In this document: piece after piece, positions 44,653-57,643 of the stretch
How the letters are laid out: each line of letters begins with the position of its first letter
Numbering within the stretch: position 1 is the first letter of the stretch
Origin: Hyalella azteca
Lineage: Eukaryota; Arthropoda; Malacostraca; Amphipoda; Hyalellidae
Length of the DNA: 64,000 nt
Assembly: GCF_000764305.2 (NCBI RefSeq)
Contig: NW_025936089.1
Span: 124,001 to 188,000 of the forward strand
Direction: 5' to 3'
The notes under the pieces: model-generated
Told to the model about the DNA's origin: nothing
Database searches by the model: none
What the model saw: the letters and a program-made list of their open reading frames with translations, nothing else
Program-made: the position numbers and the translations under genes

Positions 44653-44805
44653 CGTGTATAATCTTTAGACTGATTTTATTACTTTAAATGTGTATAGCCT
44701 GAAAGACTGACATTATTACTTGGGACGTGTATAGTCTTTAGACTGATTTTATTACTTTAAATGTGTATAGCATGAAAGACTGACATTATTACTTGGGACG
44801 TGTAT
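44653..44805. repeat. 73-bp tandem duplication
   Basis: CTTTAGACTGATTTTATTAC occurs at 44663 and 44736, with the following ATGTGTATAGC and GAAAGACTGACATTATTAC blocks in register. Near-identical copies. Confidence 0.93.
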
Positions 44806-46103
44806 GATATAAGGTTGGTACGCCTCCTTGCCTTGCCATAACTTGCTGTATGCATCCCAATTTGACTGTCCGGTAAATGGGCTGGTCGTACACTGCTTCA
44901 TTCGCAGAAGCGGAAGCACCGACAGACTCATGTCAGCTCGCTGCCCCCTATTGGAAACGATCTGCGGGCCAGAGCTGGTCGACTGTATTGAAATTATAGC
45001 TAAAATTCATTGGCAAATAATAGAACATATTGAACTCAAATACGTTTAAAGAGTGTAAAACTTGTTCCCACGGAATTACAGCTGAAAAAATATATTTGGA
45101 TCTAGGCCGCCTGACGTATATATATAATTAAATCTTAATTAATTTTGGCCTGAGATTAAAGCTGAATAATTGTATTTAATATCAATGAATCAGAGGCGGC
45201 CGACCTTGAGTGAATGATTGATGAATTTTAAATTGAGAATGCTTGTTGTTCACTATCAAACATTATCGGTGAACCATCGATGGTTGATCATCATAACCCA
45301 AACATGATAAACCAAACAAATTGCCATTTTTTTCAAACGAGCTTCAAATTATTGCGCAGGAGCTACCAGGACGAGCCATTGCAAATCGAGAAGGAATTTT
45401 TATAACTATGAGAGAACGCTTATTTGGTGAGCATAATTATTCATGTTGGCAAACATTTTTATTGAACTATGTGGGCATCGGATATTTTTTGTTTGAAAGC
45501 CAATTCTGCACTGTGATGGAAATTATGGGCGGCTTCTTGAATTATTGTCACATTATCATATATTTGCTATTTATCATATAATATTAGTGGAAATTTCGAC
45601 ACTAAAACTGAAGGTGTCAGATGTAAGAACGTTGATCATGTACAGCATTGAGCTTACCAAGCTTTTCGCTAAACTATTTGGTGCTAAAAAATTATTCTAA
45701 ATGTTCATGATGTTTTATAAATTCGGAAATGACTAATCGTTTTATCCATAAAAAATTTCTTTTACGTGAAACCAGAGAATTTTTTTGTTAGAAAAATTGA
45801 TGACATTAATTGATGGGATAAAAAAAAGTTCTACGGTGAAAGAGGGTGCAGATAAAACTATGACATGTAAGAAGGAAGAAAATAAGAAGCTTTATCCAAT
45901 ATCCATTTAATCAAACCACCTTCAAAAATTAACAAACAATTTAGCACGCTCGTTTCAGCTGTAGATATGGTCGCACAAGAAGTCAATCGTTTACTAATTT
46001 TTTAAGTTGATTTGTGCAACTGCGATATTGAATGAAGCTTTTTATTCCATTCGTTGTTATGTCATATAATCTTAATCTATCTTAATCTCCAGCTATAATC
46101 TTA
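44806..46103. other. Unique stretch
   Basis: GGCCGCCT (about 45107) and AGGCGGCC (about 45193) form an 8-bp inverted pair 85 bp apart around AT-rich DNA. No gene recognised. Confidence 0.45.
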
Positions 46104-46520
46104 ATGCACCGTTCCCCTTACTCCGTTGAATTTAAGATGAGTACGAATGCCTATAGTAACTATATGAGCCTCAAACAAACTTCTTGGCATATACCAGAAA
46201 GTAAATGTAGACCAGTCACATCAGTCACATCAGACATATCAGTCATATCAGTCATTGGTAGGAAGCATGCAAGAATGTCTGAAGTCATTAGACATTCTCA
46301 TATATCAAAGAGGTTAATTATACATGCCGGTAATTCTATCAGTCAGAGCAGCAATAGTGGAGCCATAAGTCGCTCAGCTCACGTCAAGCTAGCAAAATAC
46401 GGGCGTCCTCCAGGGACCTCTTATGCTGGGAGCCAAACCCACGCTTCAACGCGACCTTCAGTTGCGCTTGAATTCCGCAAAACTTTTGGTTTAGTTTCGT
46501 TAAAATTCTTCAAAACTTAG
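46104..46520 (+). other. 138-codon open frame, probably chance
   Basis: It starts at an ATG and is one of the longest frames not wholly within a repeat. The middle includes CAGTCACAT/CAGTCATAT short repeats and the C-terminus runs into the adjacent repeat array. The inferred protein is Ser-rich and basic, without signal peptide, membrane segment or recognisable motif. 46340-46450 is GC-richer and could be a conserved element. Confidence 0.12.
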
Positions 46521-47215
46521 GGTTTAGTCGCACTTGATTTCATCGAAAATTGTAGCTTAGTCTCGTTTGAATTCTTCAAAACTTTGGCTTAAGTTGCGCT
46601 TGAATTCCTCAAGACTTTTGGTTTAGTTTTGTTCGAATTCTTCAAAACTTAGGGTTCAGTCGCGCTTGGTTCTTTCAAAAATTGTTCCTTAGTATCCTCA
46701 AAAACTTTTTGCTTAGTCTCAAAGCTTAGTCTAAAAAAAACTTCTTGAATTCCTCAAAACTTTTGGTTTAGTTCCGTTCGAATTCTTCAAAACTTAGGGT
46801 TTAGTCGCGCTTGGTTCTTCCAAAATTTGTTCATTTATTTTGAATCCATTCATTAATTTATCCATTTATTTTTATTTATTCATATTCATTCATTAATTTA
46901 TCCTCAAAAACATTTTGCTTAGTCTCAAAGCTTAGTCTCAAAAAGAAAAAAACTTTTTGAACACCTCAAAATTTTGGCTTGAGTTGCGCTTGAATTCCTC
47001 AAAACTTAGTTCTTTGTCGCATTTGAATTACTTAAAATTTGGGCTTAGTCATGTTCACAGCTCAGAACGGAGAGTTCAGCTGTCTTCAAATTCCTAATAA
47101 CTCGGGGCAGAATTTTGTTTTAATTTCTTTAAAATTTGGCTCGGATTCTCTTGAGATTTGCGATTCAGTGTGAATTTCTTGGAATTTGTTAGTTCGGTCT
47201 AGCTAGAATATTGTC
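46455..47215. repeat. About 45-50-bp degenerate repeat with GAATTC words
   Basis: Repeated words are GCGCTTGAATTCCTCAAAAC, TTTTGGTTTAGTT and TTCTTCAAAACTTAGGGTTT. A composite of roughly 145 bp beginning TTTTGGTTTAGTT is duplicated near 46617 and 46760. ATTCATTAATTTATCC repeats interrupt at 46840-46905. Confidence 0.8.
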
Positions 47216-48898
47216 AAACGTAGGTGCTTCGCTATGATAAGAGCGTTGATCGTTTGAGGCGTGAAAGTTTGGACTGAATTTCGATCACACTTTAAATTTC
47301 ATGTAGCCGTGTAATAATTAAGGATAGAGAAACTTGTTTCACCTTGCAAATTAGAAAAATTATTTCATAACAACAAGAATATTCTATCAAGAAATTCATG
47401 AGCATTTTTAGGAGTTCCGAAACGCCAAGGCATCGATCAAGTATAAACTCTGGCAGGTTAAAATATTCCGATGTACTATAACACCCTAGCAAAATATGTT
47501 TATGAAATTATTATGGCTGGTCAGAATTTTCGACATGCGCTTGATCTCTGCACTCCTGAACTCCCATCTCTGAGCACAGGACAGCCTATGATAATTATTG
47601 CAAAGAAGCTACACGAATTTACAGCCATGTTATTGCCGTTCATGATCAGGTTTCGACTCCTACGAACCAACCTCTTCCATGGGGCACAATAAGGAAAAAT
47701 TAGAAGTACCTGACATTTCTCAGCTGCAAATGCGATAAATAAAATTGGACTTGGAGACGAGTGATGTTCGTCGTATGGCAATGTCGCTGTTTTCGATTCC
47801 CCCGTGGTGGGTTGAGGAGGGAAGGAGTTGAGTTGAACATCAATAGTGAATCATGAAGCCCAGCAGACGTTGATTTAGAATCGACATGCCAAGTCTGGAA
47901 ACAGGTTACTGACTTCATTACAATATGCAGTCAATTATAGAAACCTCTTCTAAATGCATGACATGCCTAATCTTAATGTTTATGGAAGCCACAATTATCG
48001 GGAATAAATATGTCGAGTGGACTGACTTTTTCCTTTGTATGGGCTCGGCAATAACTCTTGAAGCGAAGGCTGAGATGTGGCGAGCGACTGGAGAACTGAA
48101 CTGAGCCTTCCATTGCTCCATTGCTTCTATATATTTTATTCATATTATATATCACTGATAGAATATTACCTCTCTTGAATCGATCCTGGACAACCGAACT
48201 AAATATGCCAAGGCGGCGAAAAATCTGATTAGATCTGAAGGCAGTTCTAATTGTTCATCTTTCTCTGATATGCCTTGCTCGAGGTTCATATGTAGTTCTT
48301 TGTGGAATTGTTTTGCATATGCAGAGTTTATAGATTGAATTTTGAATGTAATAAAATAAAAGATTTAATCTTAAGATGACCTTAATGGCTTTTACTTCTC
48401 TCGCATTCCTCAGGTTGATTATGGAAGTCTTTTTCTTGCGAACCCGCAAACTGAAAATAATTGTTCTGTTCGTGTATGCCGTTCCGGTTGGTATTGTGAC
48501 AACGTTACGAAAATATATCGAAATGAAAATTAAGTAATGGGTAAATTAATTATTTGTTTCAGATTTCAGTGTTATACAATATAATCATTACATACTAAAA
48601 TTGCACGCAGTGAAGATTGGGACCAATTATTGAGTGCGGTGCAATTTGTAATTGTAATTGTAGCCTAATTCACATTGGATCTCTTGTGTACGTTAAATTA
48701 AATTATCCATTTTCAAAACCTAAAAGTATCCCAAGAATGCTGTACACAAATATTAAACATGTGATACATTTTTTGAGACCAAAAACTACACAGATTAAGC
48801 ATCACAAATTAGAAAAAAAAATCTAATTGACGCAGCGTCTTGTTCGACGTCAGGTTCTGATAAGCGGAGACGTACGCCGTCGCAGTGACTTCAGCCTT
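47216..48898. other. Unique AT-rich stretch
   Basis: Short frames such as 47471-47692 (73 codons, ATG start) lack recognisable domains. No gene called. Confidence 0.5.
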
Positions 48899-49060
48899 CA
48901 CTCAGAGAAATAAGTGAGATTTATTCATAAAGTGATGCACTTCTTGCCATTGTGTGGGTCATATTTACCCATTTTGGCTAGGGATAAATCGCGTAGCAGT
49001 TCCCGGTGCAAAAAAGTTCCTCAATATATGAACAATATAAACCAAATTCATTTCTCTGAC
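48899..49060 (+). mobile_element. MITE family 1, copy C
   Basis: Begins CACTCAGAGAAATAAGTGAG and ends AATTCATTTCTCTGACG, its imperfect inverted repeat. The interior has GTGATGCACTTCTTGCCATT, TGTGGGTCATATTTACCC and TTTTGGCTAGGG, matching copies D and F in order. TTCA flanks both sides (48896 region and 49062 region), a possible but unproven target duplication. A GACGTTCACTTGGATT direct repeat follows at the right edge. Confidence 0.78.
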
Positions 49061-49771
49061 GTTCACTTGGATTCGTCGATTTCATCGACGTTCACTTGGA
49101 TTAGAATTTTGCAGCGTCATAAAAAAGCAAATTGACGCAGCAAAACGTTTTTAATGATCTTAGTCACGAAAAATCTCGAATTGTATTAAATATAACAGTC
49201 GATTTATACAGTGGTAGCTATTCGTCGGGAATTTTTGCCGTTCTTTTCTGATTTTCTCTTGTGTTCGTATTTTAATTTAAATCTAATTTGTACTTTTTTC
49301 CATAATATACATAGTAAATTAATTGACCACTTTAAGTTTTTTATTGAAACTTATGTTGGAATATAGTTTAACTAAAAAATTACTAAGATTATTTCAATTA
49401 ACTCATATAGCTGTTCATTCTGTGAATTAGTCGAAACAAATTTAACTCTAGTTATAACAGCTGTGTGTTCAGTTACTTAGTTAGCAATTATCCTAATTGT
49501 AAGACCTATATGATCAACTACATTGAATTTACCCAATATGCAACAGCTACATAATCAACCACATATAATTGAAATATAATAAAGTGACATATAAGCCCTT
49601 GTCCACATATTCTAGCGATACACGGACAAATTTTGCATGATCACGCAATGAAATGTTATTCCTTACGTTCATGTTGTGAGGAGATAGGAGAAGATCCAGG
49701 AACTCTAGGAACTTATTTATTTTGATTTGTATGGTCGTTGGTACATCGCTTCGCATCACCGTTAAATGTAC
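49061..49771. other. Unique AT-rich stretch
   Basis: Contains the GACGTTCACTTGGATT duplication at about 49058 and 49087. Otherwise nothing recognised. Confidence 0.5.
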
Positions 49772-49945
49772 CACACAGAGAAATGAGCGAGGGTTTGTCC
49801 AAATATCGATGCAATTTTTGCCTTTGTAAAGGTCATCTGACCCAGTTAGGCTCGGACTGTCGGGCTACGTCTGCTCTCTGTTCGTGCTATGGTTGAGAAA
49901 GGGGATCACTTTTTAGACCATATGACCTATTCATTTGTTTGAGTG
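49772..49945 (+). mobile_element. MITE family 1, copy D
   Basis: 174 bp from CACACAGAGAAATGAGCGAG to ATTCATTTGTTTGAGTG. Internal order is TTTGTCCAAATATCGATGCA, GGTCATCTGACCCAGTTAGG, CTACGTCTGCTCTCTGTTCG. It is the best-preserved full-length copy and useful for building the consensus. Confidence 0.8.
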
Positions 49946-52900
49946 TAAACGCCATCACGAGGTCTAAGAACTGCCCTCTGGAATTCCTCATGGTTTATTT
50001 ATATAGATTTATAGAGTAATTAATGCCATTATGAAAAGGTATGGAATTACTTGTAGCTGCTATCTTTATCAGTTGTGGAGGCTTAATTATAGGCTAAACT
50101 TATGATGCATTTATCCATACGAATAAGTTGGTCCGTTCGAAGGACTCCTTCTCATTAATTCATTCATATTGTGTATGATATTATCAAAGTTCATACACAG
50201 ATGTTATATTACTGCAGGCTAATGTTATATGTACTATATTAATATTGGGCCAAAATAAAAAAGGAAAGAATGCTAAGCAAATTTACTGTAATTTCAGTGA
50301 AAATGCTTCGGAGTAAAATTATAATCATAAGAAAGGCCAAAATTGTAATCATGAAGTTTTTGATTAATGATGGAGCCGCCTTCGAAACGTTTGTTGAGGT
50401 GAATTTATTTGAATTTATTTTATTTTCCTTATATAATAAATTCTGGTTAATTTGTGATGTGAACAAATTATTCACATGAATTTTAATTGATGAATATCTT
50501 GTTTGCTTCAAAAAAGAGTTTGTACAAAATTAGCTATGTAATAATGCGCACGAATTGAAATAATAAGATTTGTTGAACTAATATGTGAATTTGCTGTTTA
50601 CTTTAGCTGCAGAAAGACTGCAGTCTGTCTTTGCGTTAGCGTTTATCGCCTTTCTTCTCTACATCTTGATCTGTTGTATCATTTATTATATATGTTCTCA
50701 TTATTCAGATACTAAGTTCTTGGAAACTCTACTTAAATCGACTCTCCTAGCTGTACAGAATGCATGGTCATTTTGTATTTATAAATAATTCGCTATACAC
50801 TTTCACGACCGTCTTTAACAACAAACAAATAATTAAAAAAAATTAACGATATAAATTATTTTAATTTATTAATTATATGAATTTCTTGACTAAATATTCA
50901 TGATTACATTTTCCTCTAGTAGTGAATTTTATCATAAGGATTTACTATATTCAGCTATTATTTTCGTTAGCACTTTATAATTCTATGCGGTCCAAGTTAG
51001 GCAACTTGGATGCATAAAATTCCTATTTGGCCAATATTTATAGCAAGGGAACCACCACTACTGCCACTAATATATCCTCGATAATATCCATTGGCTTCCT
51101 CTTCTGGTCTTCAGTTCGTCATTGGGAGTTTGCATAATAACCAATGGTTAGTGATCATTCTAAGTAGTTAGCATCCCTCATCATCCAATCACTCGTCTCG
51201 GCTAAATACCATCTTGCCTTACCTTCATTAAAATCAAAGACCTTCATCGATGGCCGCAGATTGAAAAGAAGGTCGGCCTTCATCGAATTGATTCTGATTT
51301 TTGTTCTACATTTTTTAGTATGTTAATATTAATTTTTTATATTATCAAGTTCTTGGTATTTGTACGAGTTTCTGGTCTTCAACAAGAGTATCTCAAGAGC
51401 ATCAATAAGAGAACTGATATTAGTCTTCACGTATACTCTGAAGTTTTGCTTCAGTTTGATTTCAGGGCTTCAAATATATTGATTAGTGTCGTTGCTTGAA
51501 TGTCAATAATTATAGGTTTGCATATTTTACCGTGCTTAGTTTTCGTAGCGAAAATTTGGGAAGTTGCTGGCCCTGAGATTCAAGATTTATTTAAGAAATT
51601 AGTTGTTCTTATGTGTAATATATGTACCTCAGGTAACTGAACTGGTTCGTGGAGTGAAGATTAAGTTCTTTGCTTAAGATTTAATTGAGATTCAATTTAC
51701 CGTATTTCCTCATTAGATGCGCCGCAAAAAGCTGTACTTTTGAATGCAAAAATCTGTAGATAATCGTGAAAAAAGAGATTATTATTTCATGACTACTAGT
51801 TTTGTAGAATATTTTAACGGGACAGTTTTCTATACTTTTTCGATAGAATATTTTGCTGTATATATTTTGATTGGTTATATCGTCCTTTCAAATTTCGATT
51901 TATCTTGATTTATTTATCTATTAACATTTTTAACAAATTCCAGAGTTTATTTGCAGACCAAAGGTTCTCATATTTTACTTGCGAAAACAAGTTAGTAATT
52001 GTAAATTATATAGACCATATGCAATTATTTGGTTTTCATATATTAAATAATTTCATCGAATGGTGAAATTTCACTGGAATATTTTTTTAATTTTCCGCTC
52101 ATCTGTTTTCACTTTTATATGCGAGAAATTTTCCTATCTCAATTTCCTCGTTAAAATATGAGGATTACCCGAGAAAAAGCTGACTCATCACGAGCTTAGT
52201 ATTAGAGTTATCTTTTATGTTCATTAATCTTCAATAAACTTGTAATTCCGTCCTCATTAAATCGAAACTTTCTGATATTGCGTCATTATCATATATGCGA
52301 ATGTAATTTTAAATAAAATAATTTCATAATTCAATGTAATTCATATTATTTAAAGAGGAATTAGCGGTGTTTTAGGCAAGCATTGTTAAGGAGCTACGAA
52401 ATAGTTTTGCCTAACATATTAAATTGAGCGCTATAGCATTGACTTCACGATTCAGTCAGCCTCTCTCTTTACTGCCACGCAGTTTCTTCTGCATTACAGA
52501 ATTCTGCTAATATACTTAACAAATAATTTTTTGGCATGAAATGAAATATAACAACAAAAAAAAAATTTGTATGCATCGCTGAAAATTTATCGTGAGGCGA
52601 AAGCATAGCAGTTCCTTCCGCGAAAATCCTAGTTATATCATTAACCAATAAGTGTTTATTGCAGTAAATCATTTATCAATGCAAAATCCACCCATGATTC
52701 AATATCATATGTCGTTGAAAATCGTGTTGTAATAAATATAAATCATCACTCCGCATAGACGAAGTCAATATCATGTTCTCGTCAGCCTCATCGTCTTGAT
52801 GCTCGCTCAACTACCAAGTCCTGGACCAAGACATGCAACATTTTTCATCGTATCATAATGAATGAAAAAAAAACTAAGACTGGCGACGACTAAATCAAGT

Positions 52901-53022
52901 CGACGAGCCGAGCCGGACGCGTCTCTCAAGCTGACATTTATGTCTATTATTTATAAGCGCGACGATTCGCTGGAATTTGCAGATGTTTTAGCAATGATAT
53001 TGCATGTGAAGGCAGCGATACA
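49946..53022. other. Long unique AT-rich stretch
   Basis: No ordered repeats. 51000-51290 and 52440-52850 are GC-richer unique blocks of the kind seen elsewhere in the window. A 119-codon plus frame (52862-53221) begins just upstream of the next array and owes most of its length to it. Confidence 0.5.
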
Positions 53023-53257
53023 GGGCGGCCAAACGGCCTTAACAAACGACGGCCAAACAGCCTTGACAAACGGCGGCCAAACGGCTTTAATAAACGGCGG
53101 CCAAACGGCCTTGACAAGCGGCGGCCAAATGGCATTAATAAACGGCGGCCAAACTGCCGTAACAAGCGGCGGCCAAATGGCGGTTAAACGGCGGCCAAAC
53201 GGCCTTAACAAACGGCCGTAACAAACGGCGGCCAAACGGCCTTGAGCGGCGGCCAAA
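53023..53257. repeat. 24-bp GC-rich minisatellite, about ten copies
   Basis: CGGCGGCCAAACGGCCTTAA plus CAAA, with truncated units of 13-22 bp near the right end. GGCC-AAAC-GGCC makes each unit self-complementary. Period 24 is a multiple of 3 and units lack stops, so plus reads GGQTALTN-like 8-residue repeats and minus is open in at least two phases. Confidence 0.95.
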
Positions 53258-53472
53258 AAGTTCTAAAAAACCATGCATCAATGCATCAACCAGTGCCACG
53301 CACTGTACCAACCCATCAGGAATTTAACGTTGAAATTACGTAAAATAAACGTAGTTTAAAAATACACTGTAAATCAACGATTTTTTTCGACTTCATTTGC
53401 ATGAAGAAAAATCCGAGTAGAACTTCACAGCGCCTTTCGTAGTCCAGCCGTCCAACCACGGCCGACCATGGC

Positions 53473-53686
53473 CAGCTGTAGGTGAATGATGGACGGCGGA
53501 TCGTGGCCCAGCTGTAGGTGAATGATGGACGGCGGATCGTGGTCCAGCTGTAGGTGAATGATGGACGGCGGATCGTGGCCCAGCTGTAGGTGAATGATGG
53601 ACGGCGGATCGTGGCCCAGCTGTAGGTGAATGATGGACGACGGATCGTGGCACAGCTGTAGGTGAATGATGGACGAATGATCATAA
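53473..53686. repeat. 36-bp minisatellite, six copies
   Basis: CAGCTGTAGGTGAATGATGG followed by ACGGCGGATCGTGGCC starts at 53473, 53509, 53545, 53581, 53617 and 53653 with very few substitutions. All three minus phases are open, giving 12-residue repeats (RRPSFTYSWATI type). Recent amplification. Confidence 0.97.
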
Positions 53687-54644
53687 ACCAATGTTTAGTA
53701 AATCGTCGACCTAATCATGCAAAGTATTGTAGCGAGTGTTATTTACACTGGAGTGTCCAAGTGCCTGTAATTAATGATTATGATTGTATTATGATAGTAA
53801 TGGTCGCAAAAAGTACTTGTCTGCCTATTTTTTCAGTAAAGTGAAAACTTCTAAAGGATGCATTTAGAATTTTCTAGCCCTGTTTGAGTAATTTAAATTA
53901 TTGTAGTGGGCAGGATATTCCACTATTGTGGATTAGCAAAGCCAAATAATAGTCAGTTTTGTGATGTACGGTAAATTAATAGCATGTACGGTAAAATGAA
54001 TCTCGATCGCTGTTATACCTCCACCTCAGATAGAACCTCTTGCTCCCATGTCTATTTATAAGCTGTATATGTGCGACAAGTTTCGGCAGAGGCCAAATGT
54101 TCAATTGCTATAATCGCAGAACATTTAATTTCATGCAAAGGCTAAAATTGGGTTAATTATGACAAAGACGGATATACAGTTAATATTTGAAATCAACTGA
54201 GTATTTTACTTATGAAAGAAAAATACTCCTCGTGCAAATATGTTTGAAGCTATACAAAGTCGGCAAAATTCAGTTGATTCAATAATACCGTTGAAGTTAG
54301 TGCTGTTCGTCAATTATACAATTATACTTAAAGAGTGCTAGATCGAATGAAAAATATTAAAACAAATAAGCAATTGAACTATATGGTTTTAAATGATAAA
54401 AGTATTTAAAAAACTGTTTTACGGACGAAAAAAGCCGATGATGTAAGCATGGAAACTTTTTGGCGTGGGTGACGATACCGGCAGAGTTACCTTAATTGCG
54501 TACTCATTTGTGTACGCTTTTGTGATAAGCAAATTGGAAAACTTGAGTCGCAGCTGCGAAAGAATTAGGCGCGTCTGATGGGTGGCCTCGTATAATTCTC
54601 CTATAACTTTTATCTTGGCTGCAACTCAGTTTCTGTGATATCTT
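53687..54644. other. Unique AT-rich stretch
   Basis: Nothing recognised. Confidence 0.5.
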
Positions 54645-54820
54645 CACTGAGAGAAATGACTGATACTTTATGCGATTGACGATGCGCATTTTGCTCCTTT
54701 GTGTTTCATCCTGGCAAAAGTGCGGACGTATCAGTGCTACGTACCTCCGCTCTGTGATACCGCTGCTGGTAAGAAAGTATGTCACTATTTGGACAATACG
54801 ACTCATTAATTCTTCTGAGA
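54645..54820 (+). mobile_element. MITE family 1, copy F
   Basis: 176 bp from CACTGAGAGAAATGACTG to GACTCATTAATTCTTCTGAG. Contains GACGATGCGCATTTTGC, TTTCATCCTGGCAAAAG, TGGTAAGAAAGTATG and TATTTGGACAATACG in family order. Overlapping frames are shadows. Confidence 0.75.
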
Positions 54821-55054
54821 TCCTGAATCCTAGGCAGAGATCTTATCACTGGAGTCTGTGACATGAGGCGGTCGCCGTCGGGAATATGGAAGTGTCTTCG
54901 TTAAAATATTTGAGAGCAGTTGTGTGATGGCCTTCTTTGTGCTGGCCATCATAAAGACCAGACCTCGCCTTCTTCTTGTGCGCGATGCGCATGCTTGGCT
55001 TTGACAGCGCGCATATTCTCAAGTTTAAGTGCGACTGCGCAATGCGCTTCCTCG
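54821..55054. other. Unique stretch between two MITE copies
   Basis: Moderate GC with repeated GCGCAATGCGC/GCGCGATGCGC words near 54983 and 55037. An 83-codon minus frame has no domain. Confidence 0.45.
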
Positions 55055-55465
55055 CACTCACTGCAATGAGGGAGACATTGTCTAAATAGCCATGCATTTT
55101 ACTATTGTGTGGGTCATCCTGTTACCTGGCACTCACTGCAATGAGGGAGACATTGTCTAAATAGCCATGAATTTTTACTATTGTGTAGGTCATCCTGTTA
55201 CCTGGCACTCACTGCAATGAGGGAGACATTGTCTAAATAGCCATGAATTTTTACTATTGTGTAGGTCATCCTGTTACCTGGCACTCACTGCAATGAGGGA
55301 GACATTGTCTAAATAGCCATGTATTTTTTCTATTGTGTAGGTCATACTGACCCAGTTTGGCAATGCAAAAGGACTTGTCAATTCTACATCCACTGTCTGC
55401 TCATGTTGTGGGTAAGACAGTGAGTCAATATTTGGACAATATCACCCCTTAATTTTTCGATTATA
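55055..55465 (+). mobile_element. MITE family 1, copy E, with internally amplified left end
   Basis: The left end CACTCACTGCAATGAGGGAG occurs at 55055, 55130, 55206 and 55282. Each 75-76-bp unit runs through ACATTGTCTAAATAGCCATG and TGTGTAGGTCATCCTG and breaks at TTACCTGG. Only the fourth continues into the rest of the element: CATACTGACCCAGTTTGGC, TCCACTGTCTGCTCATG, GGGTAAGACAG, ATATTTGGACAATAT, ending near CTTAATTTTTCGATT. This is a terminal segment expanded in place inside a mobile element. Confidence 0.82.
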
Positions 55466-56166
55466 TGATAACTTCTAAACTTGCAGTCCGCGGCGCTGTT
55501 GCAGAAAAAGTTCACTGTTAACGTAACTGTTTTAAAGATGAGCTACGGCTTGAATTTTTAACTTGAGCAAAGAATGCAAAGGGAAATGAATACTTAATGG
55601 AAAGAAAATTTACAATCGTTTATCGTCATTAGATATTTCTGCTTGAGATGATTGAATGTATGTTGTATAAGAGCGTTGGGTTTGGATGGTCTTTTATTTC
55701 ATAGTTTAATATTTCGTTTAAAAGTTTACATTTTTCTTAACCAAACATGTATACCAATCGAAAATTTCACACTCAGATATTCGTGATTGGAAATATTTTT
55801 CTTCTACAGAATTATCAGTCTTTAATTAGACACTCAACTTTAATGTATTCGTGTTCAAAATGTTTTGAATAAAATACTCAAAAGTGAGTTTCCCTGTTCA
55901 ATGATGTATTTTTTGTCCGGAGCCGAACACAGAACACTGAACAGTCTCGCCCGAGTCGCCGAGTTCTCTCTGCAAAGCTCAGCTGCCACAGCGAATTAAG
56001 TCATCGAGCTGCATCAAGTCACCCAAGCCTGGATGCCTTGAGATCCGCGCTGCCACTAAATGTTAATAGATCAGAAAAACATTCCTTAATGGCCTACATG
56101 GTCCGATTTACGGTCGGCAAGTGGAATGTTTTATCCGGCAAGTGCATATCATCAACCCGACAAGCC
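55466..56166. other. Unique stretch
   Basis: 55915-56165 is GC-richer unique DNA, possibly a conserved element. No gene recognised. Confidence 0.45.
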
Positions 56167-56270
56167 AGCGCCTTTAATGTTTCATATTTTTGCCTTATAT
56201 TTACCCTCCGTTTTAGAGTGCCTTTAATGTATCATATATTTTTGCCTTATTTATCCTCCGTTTTAGAATT
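56167..56270. repeat. 50-bp tandem duplication
   Basis: GCCTTTAATGTTTCATATTT and GCCTTTAATGTATCATATAT begin two units, each ending CCTCCGTTTTAGA. Confidence 0.9.
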
Positions 56271-57643
56271 TTATTCATTTATCCCTCATATATCGGGACT
56301 CGCTCCATGCCACTAAAAACTACTGAGCAACGTAAAATTTAAAGTTTCATCTGCAATAATACACGGGCTCGGGCTTTTAGATGAAAATTAAAGTTTCCTA
56401 CAAGTCAATCGTCTAAAGGTTATCTTCATTTGTACTCGCACTCGCAATATATACATTATATCGCGTATACAGTATATACGCGGTAACACGTCACGGATAT
56501 AAGCTTGATATCGTACATGTTTATTGGAACCACATTGTTGAGCGATACCTGTAGATGAGGGACTCTGTTATCTCATTTGGGATATTCTGATCCCAAATTT
56601 CAACGTTGATATAAGTATAAGGGACTTGTCGCTATACATCTTATTGCATGAGCTTGAGTGAATTGAAGCAGGCTCGAATACGCAATTTTACATATATACA
56701 ATTGGGACTTTTTCTATTAACTATTTGGGATTTCTCCGTGTACATTGTACAAATGGGGCGTCAGTCTATGTACAAATAAGCTCTTTTTTAAGTACAATTC
56801 GCGCACTTTATCGTCATCAAGAGGTAGCGATGTGTGTTTTGAGGCAGCGAAAGTAGCCATCTGAGAATTAGTCTGTGCCTATCAGTCTTCATCAGAAGGC
56901 TGATGCTGGATGGCTGTTTAATGCCTCCAGTAGCCGCGTTTTACGTCACTCAGCAACATCGTCAAGAGTTCTTTACATTTCTGCAACGCAACCAAGCGAT
57001 TCCATAGCATTACACTCGTATAGTGGGAAGAAATTATGGCTGGCTTATGGGAGACCGATGAGAGGCCGGGGATTATCAACATTTCATGAGACACTTAAGT
57101 GAGATTTTGTCTGTAGAACATCCAATTGAAGCTTCAGCTTTGCAAAGTAATGAATAATGAACCGTTCATCACAACGGAAAGCTTGAGCTTCGTTGAATGT
57201 GAAGCGAGACATCACATCGATGTCTCATGCTGGAAATATGAGGAGACATTTTGGTATTTCTTTGTTAATCTTAGATTTCCTAGCGATATGTTACCTTCAT
57301 TTTTTTACTTCTTATTAATCACATTGTACGAGAATATGCGACGAGATATCGAACTTATTTAATGCTCTCAATCTTCTGTTGAGCAACTCTTATAAAAGCA
57401 TTCTTGTTTAATTTTTTAAAGAATTTACATTCTCTTATCTTGAGAATTTTATTCATTCTTTCTTCACTCCATTTTTACTCATTTTTCTTGACAATCGGGC
57501 ATATATTGAACCAACTCTGTGCAACTAAAAATATTTTGTAATTCAAGATTGAGAAGAATACTTGTAAGCGATTAGACTTATAACCATGGTTATGGTGACC
57601 TACGTGACTGATACTCGAAAGCAAATAAAAAATATAACTCAGT
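56271..57643. other. Unique AT-rich stretch
   Basis: Short frames only (for example 56875-57102, 75 codons, alternative start). No gene. Confidence 0.5.

Noticed and set aside
46104..46520. 138-codon ATG frame as a real gene
   Set aside because: Length is within chance for 64 kb, it has no motif, it includes short repeats and it runs into a degenerate array.
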